Source: an uncultured Flavobacteriaceae bacterium (GTDB taxonomy: Bacteria > Bacteroidota > Bacteroidia > Flavobacteriales > Flavobacteriaceae). Taken from it: a stretch of 64,000 nt of DNA. The stretch spans positions 1 to 64,000 of the forward strand of contig CAJYAG010000005.1 in assembly GCA_913065125.1 (NCBI GenBank), in the 5' to 3' direction. Below are positions 9,001 to 16,303 of the stretch, in pieces. Position 1 is the first letter of the stretch; the number at the start of each line of letters is the position of its first letter. The notes below the pieces were generated by a model that searched no databases, was not told the DNA's origin, and worked only from the letters and a program-made list of their open reading frames with translations. The translations under genes were made by a program, and so were the position numbers.

Positions 9001-9390
9001 CTACATTTTAACATCTAAAATCTCTAAAGATTTTATTCCTCCTGGAAACTCCCATTGTATTACGTCTCCTTTTGCATATCCCATAACAGCAGAGCCCATT
9101 GGCATCAGTATTGATATTTTCTTTTCGGCAATGTTGCTTTTTGATGGCACTACAAGCTGAAAAGTATTTTTCCAATTACTATCTTCTGAACTCACAGTAA
9201 CTAAAGAATTAAAACGAACTACATCAGTATGCATTTCTTCTTCATCTAGAAAAATCGCTTCTTTTAACTCTTCTCTTAGTTTTAAAATATGATTTTTAAC
9301 GGTAGTTTCCTTTTGTTGTTCCTCAATATTTAAAAGTTGTTTAAGTACTAGAAACTCTTTTTTTTCAATCACTAACTTTTCATATTTCAT
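9001..9390 (-). CDS. GreA/GreB C-terminal-domain protein (Rnk-like)
   Basis: A 129-residue protein whose last about 75 residues match the FKBP-like C-terminal domain of GreA/GreB (VVPSKSNIAEKKISILMPMG, GYAKGDVIQWEFPGG). The first about 50 residues are a charged helical segment, shorter than the roughly 75-residue coiled coil of true Gre factors, so the architecture is nearer to Rnk-type proteins that bind RNA polymerase without transcript cleavage. An acidic cluster (LDEEEMHTD, residues 48-56) is present, but whether it is equivalent to the Gre tip is unclear. It lies 14 bp after glutamate dehydrogenase. An effect on transcription of stress or nitrogen genes is plausible but unproven. Confidence 0.8.
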   Translation of the reverse strand: MKYEKLVIEKKEFLVLKQLLNIEEQQKETTVKNHILKLREELKEAIFLDEEEMHTDVVRFNSLVTVSSEDSNWKNTFQLVVPSKSNIAEKKISILMPMGSAVMGYAKGDVIQWEFPGGIKSLEILDVKM

Positions 9391-9404
9391 TTCCCTAATT
9401 TTAT

Positions 9405-10700
9405 TTATGGAAAAATTCCACGTTGAACATAAGCTCTTTCTATTCGCTCAATTGCAATTACATATGCAGCTGATCTCATATCTAACTTTCTGCTTTCCGA
9501 CATATTTAATACTTTGATAAAAACTTCTCTCATTTTTTTATCAAGTTTTGCCATAATTTCATCAAGCTCCCACAATTCTCCGTTTCTATTTTGTAACCAT
9601 TCAAAATAACTCCCAATAACACCACCAGAATTACATAAAATATCAGGAATAATAGAAACTCCTCTTTCTAATAATAAATTTTCAGCCTCATTGGTTGTTG
9701 GCCCGTTTGCTCCTTCTGCAATTAAAAATGCTTTTATTTTTGATGCATTGTCTTTAGTAATTTGATTTCCTAAAGCTGCAGGAATACAGATATCGCAATC
9801 TAAACCAAAGAAATCTTCTTTATTAACTTCTGCTGTATTTGTAAACCCAACTAAACTTCCGTTATTAAATTTCACATATTCTGATAAGTCGTTTACCTTA
9901 ATTCCTTCAGGATTTGTAATAGAACCAAATGCATCTTGAACTCCAACCATTTTTGCGCCTTCTTTTTCTAAAAAGTGAGCTGCCCAAAAACCAACATTTC
10001 CAAATCCTTGAACAATAAATTTCTTGTCTTTAAGGTTAACGTTTTTTTGTTCTGCCCAAAATTTTATATTTAAAAACACTCCATAACCTGTTGCTCTATC
10101 TCTACCTTCTAAACCTCCCGATCCAATTGGCTTTCCAGTAACAACATGCTGATTTCTTGATCTTTCTGCTGGAGCTTTTGTAGACATATATGTATCTGCA
10201 ATCCAAGCCATTGTTTGAGCATTGGTATTTACATCTGGAGCAGGAATATCGTGTTCTGGTCCAATATTGTCTCCTAAAGCAAAAGTAAAACGTCTTGTAA
10301 TACGCTCAAGTTCTGATTCAGAATATTTTTTAGGATCCATTTGAATTCCTCCTTTTGCTCCACCATAAGGCAAACCAGTTAAAGAAGTTTTCCAAGTCAT
10401 CCACATAGCTAATGCCTTTACAGCATCAATATCAATTGTTGGATGATATCTTAAACCTCCTTTATAAGGACCAAGTGCATTGTTGTGTTGTACACGATAT
10501 CCTTTAAAGATTTCTACATCACCATTATCCATACGAACAGGAAAGTGTATGATTAACTCATTATTTGTTATTCCTAATATTTTTTTAATATTCGGGTTTA
10601 AGTTTACCAAATCTGATGCTGCATCAAATTGTTGCATCACATTGTACAACATCCCTTGTTTTGGTTCCTTTTTTTGTTTTAATTCTGCTGTTACGTTCAT
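9405..10700 (-). CDS. gdhA: Glutamate dehydrogenase (Glu/Leu/Phe/Val dehydrogenase family)
   Basis: A 431-residue cytoplasmic enzyme that interconverts glutamate and 2-oxoglutarate plus ammonium. Substrate and catalytic motifs are intact: KGGLRYHP near residue 80, K104 in MTWKTSL, the catalytic K116 in PYGGAKGG and D156 in PAPD. The dinucleotide fold is marked by VQGFGNVG. The size is typical of hexameric NAD-preferring clostridial or archaeal-like forms (about 420 residues) rather than the 450-residue NADP form; cofactor choice is inference. It follows the 63-residue Cys protein by 8 bp, and both should be transcribed from the sigma-54 promoter at 10933-10948, tying ammonium/glutamate balance to the adjacent two-component system. 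Confidence 0.95.
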   Translation of the reverse strand: MNVTAELKQKKEPKQGMLYNVMQQFDAASDLVNLNPNIKKILGITNNELIIHFPVRMDNGDVEIFKGYRVQHNNALGPYKGGLRYHPTIDIDAVKALAMWMTWKTSLTGLPYGGAKGGIQMDPKKYSESELERITRRFTFALGDNIGPEHDIPAPDVNTNAQTMAWIADTYMSTKAPAERSRNQHVVTGKPIGSGGLEGRDRATGYGVFLNIKFWAEQKNVNLKDKKFIVQGFGNVGFWAAHFLEKEGAKMVGVQDAFGSITNPEGIKVNDLSEYVKFNNGSLVGFTNTAEVNKEDFFGLDCDICIPAALGNQITKDNASKIKAFLIAEGANGPTTNEAENLLLERGVSIIPDILCNSGGVIGSYFEWLQNRNGELWELDEIMAKLDKKMREVFIKVLNMSESRKLDMRSAAYVIAIERIERAYVQRGIFP

Positions 10701-10708
10701 TTTTTAAA

Positions 10709-10900
10709 TTAAATAAGTTCTAATTCTCTTTTGCTTGTGATTGCATTAAAATCATTAATTATTGTTGTAGACGTTTTGTTTTCTGATTCTTTTTCTTGTT
10801 CAAATTCGCTACAAGACCAAATAAAAACTTTATTTGATGTTAAAGTGCAAGCGTTAAGATGAATACAAGTACTACATAAACTTCTTTTGTAAGTGTCCAT
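10709..10900 (-). CDS. Small four-cysteine protein, first gene of the gdh operon
   Basis: A 63-residue protein of unknown function. C9, C12, C18 and C30 form C-x2-C-x5-C-x11-C in the first half, a spacing that could hold Zn or an Fe-S cluster; the C-terminal half is polar and probably disordered. The sequence around the cysteines (CSTCIHLNACTLTSN, then WSCSEFE) looks constrained rather than random. It begins about 22 nt after the predicted sigma-54 transcription start and lies 8 bp before glutamate dehydrogenase, so it is the promoter-proximal gene. A longer reading frame overlapping its start (10840-11061) runs through the promoter and is rejected. Confidence 0.7.
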   Translation of the reverse strand: MDTYKRSLCSTCIHLNACTLTSNKVFIWSCSEFEQEKESENKTSTTIINDFNAITSKRELELI

Positions 10901-10932
10901 AAATTATAATATTTGAATATGGTATCTCCATT

Positions 10933-10948
10933 TGCAACAGGCGTACCA
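10933..10948 (-). promoter_or_regulatory. Sigma-54 (-24/-12) promoter of the gdh operon
   Basis: The minus strand reads TGGTACGCCTGTTGCA, which differs by one base from the consensus TGGCACG-N4-TTGCW and has the required GG-N10-GC spacing. The GC places the transcription start near 10922, about 22 nt before the ATG of the 63-residue protein. An NtrC-type activator gene ends 127 bp upstream and a palindrome lies at about -121. Match quality plus context make this the best supported promoter in the window. Confidence 0.85.
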
Positions 10949-11033
10949 AAAAAACACCCTAAATAAAACAAATGCATAAGCGGGTGGTTATTAAGTAAAT
11001 ACAGAATAAAACTAAGAGTTGTTAAAATTTTAA

Positions 11034-11052
11034 TTGGGTAATTACTACCCAA
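11034..11052 (-). promoter_or_regulatory. Palindromic upstream activator site for the sigma-54 promoter
   Basis: A perfect inverted repeat TTGGGTA-N5-TACCCAA is centred near 11043, about 121 bp upstream of the predicted start. Position, dyad symmetry and arm length fit an enhancer site bound by an NtrC-family dimer, most simply the regulator encoded at 11075-12400. Only one clear copy is visible. Confidence 0.65.
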
Positions 11053-11074
11053 CTGATGCATTTCTACTCGTTCT

Positions 11075-12400
11075 TTATTTTAATTTTTCTCGAAGCGTTT
11101 TTCTATCAATTTGAAGAATTTCAGCAGCTTTTGTTTTGTTATTTCCTGTGGCTGCTAAAACTTTAATGATGTAGTTTTTTTCAAGCTCTTTTAAAGAGAT
11201 TAATTCTTCTGTTTTAGAAAAATCTATTTGGTATTTTACATATTCCGGTAGGTGTTCTACTTCTACAGATTTATCGCACATAATTACTGCACGTTGAATT
11301 ACATTCTCTAATTCTCTGATATTTCCAGGCCAATGATATCTTTGTAGAATCTCTATAGCTTCTGAACTTATTTTTAAGAACTTATCTTTGTATTCGATTC
11401 CGTATTTAAAAAGAAATTTTTCTACTAGTAACGGAATGTCAGACAGTCGTTCTGCTAATGTGGGTACATCTATTTGTACAACGGTTAATCTATAATATAA
11501 ATCTTCTCTAAATCTTCCTTTTTTAATCAATTCTTGTAAGTTGATATTGGTAGCTGCAATAACACGAACGTCTACTCTTTCTACTTTTTGAGTACCAACC
11601 CTTACCACTTCCTTTTCTTGTAAAACTCTAAGCAAACGCAACTGAGCAGCTAATGAAGCATTTCCTATTTCATCTAAAAATAAAGTTCCTTTATCAGCAG
11701 CTTGAAAAAATCCTGATCTGTTTGAATCTGCTCCTGTAAAAGCACCTTTTACATACCCAAACAATTCTGACTCTAATAAATTTTCTGGTATTGCCCCACA
11801 ATTAACAGCAATAAAAGGCGCGTTAGAGAATTTTCCCATATAATGTATCGAACGCGCTACCAATTCTTTTCCTGTTCCGCTTTCTCCAGAAATAAAAACC
11901 GTTGCTTTATTATCTTTCAATCGTTCAATAATATCTGTAACCTTCTCAATTGCTGGTGAATTCCCAATCAATTCTCCATAAGATTTTTTTACCGCCTTTT
12001 TATCAATTTTAATTGGTCTTGCAACTTTTACAGGGTTTTCTAAAGATTTTAAAACTGCTGTCTTTAATTCATCTTTTGTAAAAGGTTTTGTAATGTAATC
12101 TACTGCGCCAGATTTCATTACTTCTAGCGCTCCATCAATAGAAGGAAAACCTGTAACTACTAATTTCTGAATGTTCGGAAAATGTTCTGACGCATATTTT
12201 ATCAATTCTAAACCATCTACTCCTGGCATTTGTAAATCTGTAATTAATAAATCGATCGATTGATCTTTAAGTATCTGTAATGCCTCTTTTACAGAAATGG
12301 CTTTATATGTATGGTAATTTAAAGATTGCAAATGACGTTGAATAAGTTCAAGTATATGAATATCATCATCAACAATTAAAATGTTTTCTTTATGTAACAT
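11075..12400 (-). CDS. Sigma-54-dependent response regulator (NtrC family)
   Basis: A 441-residue transcriptional activator. Receiver domain (1-120): acidic pocket at 11-13, phospho-acceptor D55 in LLITDLQMPG, T83 and K105. AAA+ domain (about 143-375): Walker A SGESGTGKE (171-179), the sigma-54-contacting GAFTGA loop (219-224), Walker B LFLDEIGN (240-247) and WPGNIRELENV. A Fis-type helix-turn-helix (about 419-441) binds DNA. All parts needed for sigma-54 activation are intact. It lies 3 bp after the histidine kinase gene, and a sigma-54 promoter with an enhancer-like palindrome lies directly downstream, so its likely target is the glutamate dehydrogenase operon. Confidence 0.95.
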   Translation of the reverse strand: MLHKENILIVDDDIHILELIQRHLQSLNYHTYKAISVKEALQILKDQSIDLLITDLQMPGVDGLELIKYASEHFPNIQKLVVTGFPSIDGALEVMKSGAVDYITKPFTKDELKTAVLKSLENPVKVARPIKIDKKAVKKSYGELIGNSPAIEKVTDIIERLKDNKATVFISGESGTGKELVARSIHYMGKFSNAPFIAVNCGAIPENLLESELFGYVKGAFTGADSNRSGFFQAADKGTLFLDEIGNASLAAQLRLLRVLQEKEVVRVGTQKVERVDVRVIAATNINLQELIKKGRFREDLYYRLTVVQIDVPTLAERLSDIPLLVEKFLFKYGIEYKDKFLKISSEAIEILQRYHWPGNIRELENVIQRAVIMCDKSVEVEHLPEYVKYQIDFSKTEELISLKELEKNYIIKVLAATGNNKTKAAEILQIDRKTLREKLK

Positions 12401-12403
12401 TGT

Positions 12404-13504
12404 TTATTTTTTTGGAAAACTTATTATAAAAATAGTTCCTTTAGGTTTATTTGGCTTGTATTTTATAGTTCCTCTATGGCTTTTTACAATTCCATGAACA
12501 ACACTTAAACCAAGACCAGAGCCTTCTCCGACTGGTTTTGTTGTATAAAAAGGGTTGAAAATATTGTCTGTAGATTCTTTTGCAATTCCGACACCTTCGT
12601 CTGAAATTTGCAATTGTATGTTTTTATTTTTTTCTACAACAGAAATGCCAATCTTACCCTGTAAAGGTGAAAAATAAATGGCATTAATCACTAGGTTAAA
12701 AATGACCTGAGTCAATTGAATTTTATCAACTTTTAATTCAATATTTTCTTTATTAAAATCGAATTTGCATTGAATATTCTTTTTTCTAAAATTTGGTCCC
12801 AACAAACTAATTGCCTCCGTAATTACAGGAACACAGTTTATCACTTCCATCTCTTGTGGCATTTCGCAAGAAAAAAACATTAATTTTTTTACAACTTCTC
12901 TAGAATAAATGGCGCTATTTATTACTTTCTGTAAATCTTTTGCACCAACTTTATCCTCTTTAAATCGTTCTTTTAGTAGTTCTGTGAAACCTAAAATATT
13001 AGCCAAAGGTGTATTTAGTTCATGTGCAATTCCGGCTGTAATTTCACCTAAAATAGACAATCTATCTACACGTTCCATTTGTCTTTTAGAAAGAATTTCT
13101 TTTTCCTTTATCTGTTTGCGTTCAAAAAGATCTCCTATTTCAGAAGCTATTTTATTTAGCAATAATTTTTCTTCTTTTAAAAAAGCATTCTGAGAAAATT
13201 CTAATTTTGGATAACCGACTTTTATAGAGCCAAAAACTTCACCAAATACTTTTATTGCAGACAAAATAAAAATAGCTTCTAAGTTTTGTTGGCCTTTTGC
13301 AATGTTATATTCTTTGGTTTCTATTTCTACAAAAGCTGCTTTTGGAAACCTTACTGCTGATTTTACATTGGTTGCAATTCCTTTTAAGATAACTTCTTCA
13401 TCAGTAAAGTCTCCATTTCTAATTAACGAACTCACATTATACAAACAAGTTAATTCTTTAATCCTCTCATTTAATTTATCTTCAGTTGATGTGTTTTGAT
13501 CCAT
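12404..13504 (-). CDS. Cytoplasmic sensor histidine kinase (NtrB-like)
   Basis: A 366-residue kinase with no membrane segment. The N-terminal about 130 residues look like a GAF-type sensor domain, joined by a coiled coil to a HisKA domain with phospho-acceptor H161 in HELNTPLANILGF, then the ATPase domain with N274 (N box), DEGVGIA at 302-308 (G1), and GEGSGLGL at 326-333 (G2). It should phosphorylate the response regulator encoded 3 bp downstream. The soluble form implies an internal signal; the downstream glutamate dehydrogenase operon suggests nitrogen or glutamate status, which is inference. The intergenic space upstream (13505-13582) contains a near-match to the -7 element. Confidence 0.92.
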   Translation of the reverse strand: MDQNTSTEDKLNERIKELTCLYNVSSLIRNGDFTDEEVILKGIATNVKSAVRFPKAAFVEIETKEYNIAKGQQNLEAIFILSAIKVFGEVFGSIKVGYPKLEFSQNAFLKEEKLLLNKIASEIGDLFERKQIKEKEILSKRQMERVDRLSILGEITAGIAHELNTPLANILGFTELLKERFKEDKVGAKDLQKVINSAIYSREVVKKLMFFSCEMPQEMEVINCVPVITEAISLLGPNFRKKNIQCKFDFNKENIELKVDKIQLTQVIFNLVINAIYFSPLQGKIGISVVEKNKNIQLQISDEGVGIAKESTDNIFNPFYTTKPVGEGSGLGLSVVHGIVKSHRGTIKYKPNKPKGTIFIISFPKK

Positions 13505-13582
13505 CTCTTTAAAAGGTTTTGTAAATATAGAAGTTCTGAAATACTAAATATCTATGAAGAGTACTATTTAATAAATGAAACA

Positions 13583-14326
13583 CTATTTTGTAGGCTTTTC
13601 GAAAAAAGCATCTGATATTTTTGAGTTACTTATTAGTGGTAACGTAAATTCTGTTGCAGCTCTTTTAGGCTCAGTTGGAACGCCAAGACTATCTTGTTTG
13701 TACCACGTTATCGATTTTGGCAACAACAATCCGTTTACAGAATTCCAATTGTCATATCTAATGATGCTGTATTTTTCTGATGGTTTTTTAGAACTAAACG
13801 TTACTGTATATGCCAACCATTCCATTTGATAAGTATCTTTGTTGTAATAAATAAGATAATTATCATCTGGTGATGAACCAACATTCGCTTTATATGAAAT
13901 TTTAAATCCGGGATAACTTTTCCCTTCAAATACTAAATCTGTAGTTTTTTCATACAAAATTCCATCATCCGCTAATACGAAAGGCATTGCATAAAAATAG
14001 AAATACAAATTGTAATAAAAATCTTTATTTCCTTTAAAAGAAGTTGAATCTTTTTGAGTTAACCAAACTTCTTTCCCATCAAAACCTAACGAATAATTTG
14101 GCGTATTAATAGCTATTTTTCGAGATTGTAAATCAGTTGTATGCACCTCTTCTCCTTTGTTAAATGACAACGTTTTAGCTTTTCTCCAAGCTTCAATTCC
14201 GCCATGTTTTTCAAAAACGTTTGCTAATTCATTTGGATAATTTTCATTTTTCACTTCGTTCTTTGGTTCATTTTTACATGAAACTAAAATTGTAGCAATA
14301 ATAAATAATACGAGTATTTTCTCCAT
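13583..14326 (-). CDS. DUF6503 family lipoprotein
   Basis: A 247-residue lipoprotein: hydrophobic start and lipobox LVSC (lipidated C17). The mature part matches the DUF6503 pattern: an N-terminal VFEKHGGIEAWRKAKTLSF helix/strand, a central FYFYAMPFVLADDG block, and SSPDDNYLIYYNKDTYQMEW. The fold is probably a curved beta sheet as in LolA/LppX-like lipid-handling proteins, an inference from the pattern of alternating strands. The same pattern occurs twice in the protein at 45772-47049. It is a single gene between the histidine kinase and the ABC exporter. Substrate unknown. Confidence 0.8.
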   Translation of the reverse strand: MEKILVLFIIATILVSCKNEPKNEVKNENYPNELANVFEKHGGIEAWRKAKTLSFNKGEEVHTTDLQSRKIAINTPNYSLGFDGKEVWLTQKDSTSFKGNKDFYYNLYFYFYAMPFVLADDGILYEKTTDLVFEGKSYPGFKISYKANVGSSPDDNYLIYYNKDTYQMEWLAYTVTFSSKKPSEKYSIIRYDNWNSVNGLLLPKSITWYKQDSLGVPTEPKRAATEFTLPLISNSKISDAFFEKPTK

Positions 14327-14377
14327 TAGTTATGGTTTTAAATCAAAGTCGAAAATCTAAATAAATACTTACACTTT

Positions 14378-16144
14378 TTAGATTTTCGATTGATATGTAT
14401 ACAATTCAAAATATCTACCTTCTTTTTCTATCAGTTCATCATGAGTTCCACGTTCCGCAATTTCACCAGCTTCAATCACTAAAATTTGATCTGCTTGTTT
14501 AATGGTACTCAATCTGTGTGCAATCACAATCGTGGTTCTGTCTTTTATCAATTCCGATAAACTTTTCTGAATCAACGCTTCACTTTCTGTATCTAAACTA
14601 GAAGTTGCTTCATCTAAAATAATAATTTTAGGATTCGCTAAAATTGCTCTTGCAATTGCCAAACGCTGACGTTGTCCTCCAGAAAGTTTGACACCTCTTT
14701 CTCCAATTAACGTATCTAAACCATCTTCAAAACGATCTGTAAATTCATTAACATAAGCCGCTTCTACAGCATTTTGTAATTCATCTTCTGTGGCATTTGG
14801 TCTCGGAAATAAAATGTTCTCTTTGATCGTTCCTTCAAATAAAAATTCATCTTGCAAAACAACGCCTAAATGTTTTCTATAACTATTTAACTTTACTTTT
14901 GACATGTCATTATTGTCAATAGTTACTTTCCCCGATTTCGGATTTAAAAATGTAGCAGACAATCCTGCAATAGTAGATTTTCCTGAACCAGAACTCCCAA
15001 CCAAAGCGGTAACAGTTCCTTTTGGAACAACAAAACTAATATTATTTATAACTTCTTTTCCTTCTTCATAAGAAAACGAAACATCATCAAAAACCAATTT
15101 TCCTTCAATACTTTCTAATTCAATTGTTCTGTTTTCATCATCTTCTTCTGCTTCCATATTCATCAATTCTTCAGTTCTGTCTAAACCTGCTAAGGCTTCT
15201 GTTAATTGACTTCCAATATTACTCATTTGTACAATTGGCGCAATCATAAAACCAAGAATCAAAGTGAAAAATAAAAACTCACCAGAAGTCATACTGTCAT
15301 TGATCATATAATAACCTCCAATTCCCATAATTCCAGTTGTTGCAACACCTATTAAAAATGTTGATGAACTGGTCATAATTGCGGTTGCCGTCAAGCTTTT
15401 TTTCACGTTCTGAAACAATTTTTCTACTCCAGTTTCAAAAACTTTATTTTCTTGTTCTTCAGCATTAAATGCTTTTATCACTCTTACACCTGCTAATGTT
15501 TCTGTTAATCTTCCTTTTACCTCTGCATTTATTTTTCCACGAGTTCTAAAAATTGGACGTATAAATTTGAATGCTTTTAATGCTACCAAACCAAAAATAG
15601 AAATTGGTAGAAAAACAAATAATGTCATCCACGGATTTAAATTGATTAAAATTATCAATGAAATAACCGCTGTAATGGTACCTCCAACTAACTGCACCAA
15701 ACCTGTTCCTATTAAATTCCGAACACCTTCAACATCACTCATTATTCTAGAAACCAAAGCTCCAGATTTTGTGTTATCAAAAAAACTAATGGGCAAAGAC
15801 AACACTTTCTTTTGTACCTGTGCTCTAAGTTCAGATATTAAATATTGCGCTTGTACACTTAAAATTCGGGTTAATAAAAAGGAGGTTATAGCTTGTAATA
15901 CAATAGCGATTATTACAATTCCTAAAAGTGAATATAATTTATCAAAATCTTTATTTGGAACCACGTCATCTAGTAATATTTTACTTTGCCAAGGTAAAAT
16001 TAAACCTGAAAGACTCTTTATAACGATTAAAATCAATCCAATAAAAACTAAATTTCTTCTTGGCCAAATAATTGTTTTAAAGGCTTTCCCCATAGAAACT
16101 TTAGGTTTCTTTTTCTTTTCTGATGATTTGCTATAGTGCTGCAT
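14378..16144 (-). CDS. ABC transporter, fused permease and ATPase (MsbA-like exporter)
   Basis: A 588-residue half-transporter: about five to six membrane helices in the first 330 residues, then an ATPase domain with Walker A VGSSGSGKST, signature LSGGQRQR, Walker B IIILDEATSSLD and the switch His in IVIAHRLST. Such homodimers export lipids, lipid A precursors, peptides or drugs; the substrate is not evident. A start 18 codons further upstream is possible, but the ATG at 16144 (MQHYSKSSEKKKKP) gives the cytoplasmic basic N-terminus usual in the family. It is monocistronic. Confidence 0.92.
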   Translation of the reverse strand: MQHYSKSSEKKKKPKVSMGKAFKTIIWPRRNLVFIGLILIVIKSLSGLILPWQSKILLDDVVPNKDFDKLYSLLGIVIIAIVLQAITSFLLTRILSVQAQYLISELRAQVQKKVLSLPISFFDNTKSGALVSRIMSDVEGVRNLIGTGLVQLVGGTITAVISLIILINLNPWMTLFVFLPISIFGLVALKAFKFIRPIFRTRGKINAEVKGRLTETLAGVRVIKAFNAEEQENKVFETGVEKLFQNVKKSLTATAIMTSSSTFLIGVATTGIMGIGGYYMINDSMTSGEFLFFTLILGFMIAPIVQMSNIGSQLTEALAGLDRTEELMNMEAEEDDENRTIELESIEGKLVFDDVSFSYEEGKEVINNISFVVPKGTVTALVGSSGSGKSTIAGLSATFLNPKSGKVTIDNNDMSKVKLNSYRKHLGVVLQDEFLFEGTIKENILFPRPNATEDELQNAVEAAYVNEFTDRFEDGLDTLIGERGVKLSGGQRQRLAIARAILANPKIIILDEATSSLDTESEALIQKSLSELIKDRTTIVIAHRLSTIKQADQILVIEAGEIAERGTHDELIEKEGRYFELYTYQSKI

Positions 16145-16262
16145 GTATGTTTTTATGTTCTTAAAGTGTACGTTCTTATTTGTCAATATACATGCCACGA
16201 ACTATGAACATGACACATTTACAAAATTGTTTTTCTTGATGTTAAGTAATCAATTCCAAATA

Positions 16263-16287
16263 AAAAACTCCTTTAAAGGAGCTTTTT
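16263..16287 (-). terminator. Rho-independent terminator of acs
   Basis: A palindromic stem CTCCTT/AAGGAG extended by A/T pairs, with a T-run on the minus strand, starts about 17 nt after the acs stop codon. Confidence 0.8.
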
Positions 16288-16303
16288 AGAAATTAAAACT
16301 TTT

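Noticed and set aside
10840-11061. 73-codon frame on the minus strand overlapping the small Cys protein
   Set aside because: It runs through the sigma-54 promoter and overlaps the better-supported four-Cys gene; its sequence shows no family pattern.
13575-13829. 84-codon plus-strand frame
   Set aside because: It is antisense to the 3' end of the DUF6503 gene, and its residues mirror that gene; no independent support.
15567-16136. 189-codon plus-strand frame inside the ABC exporter
   Set aside because: Antisense to the membrane domain of the ABC gene; the length reflects codon bias, not a gene.
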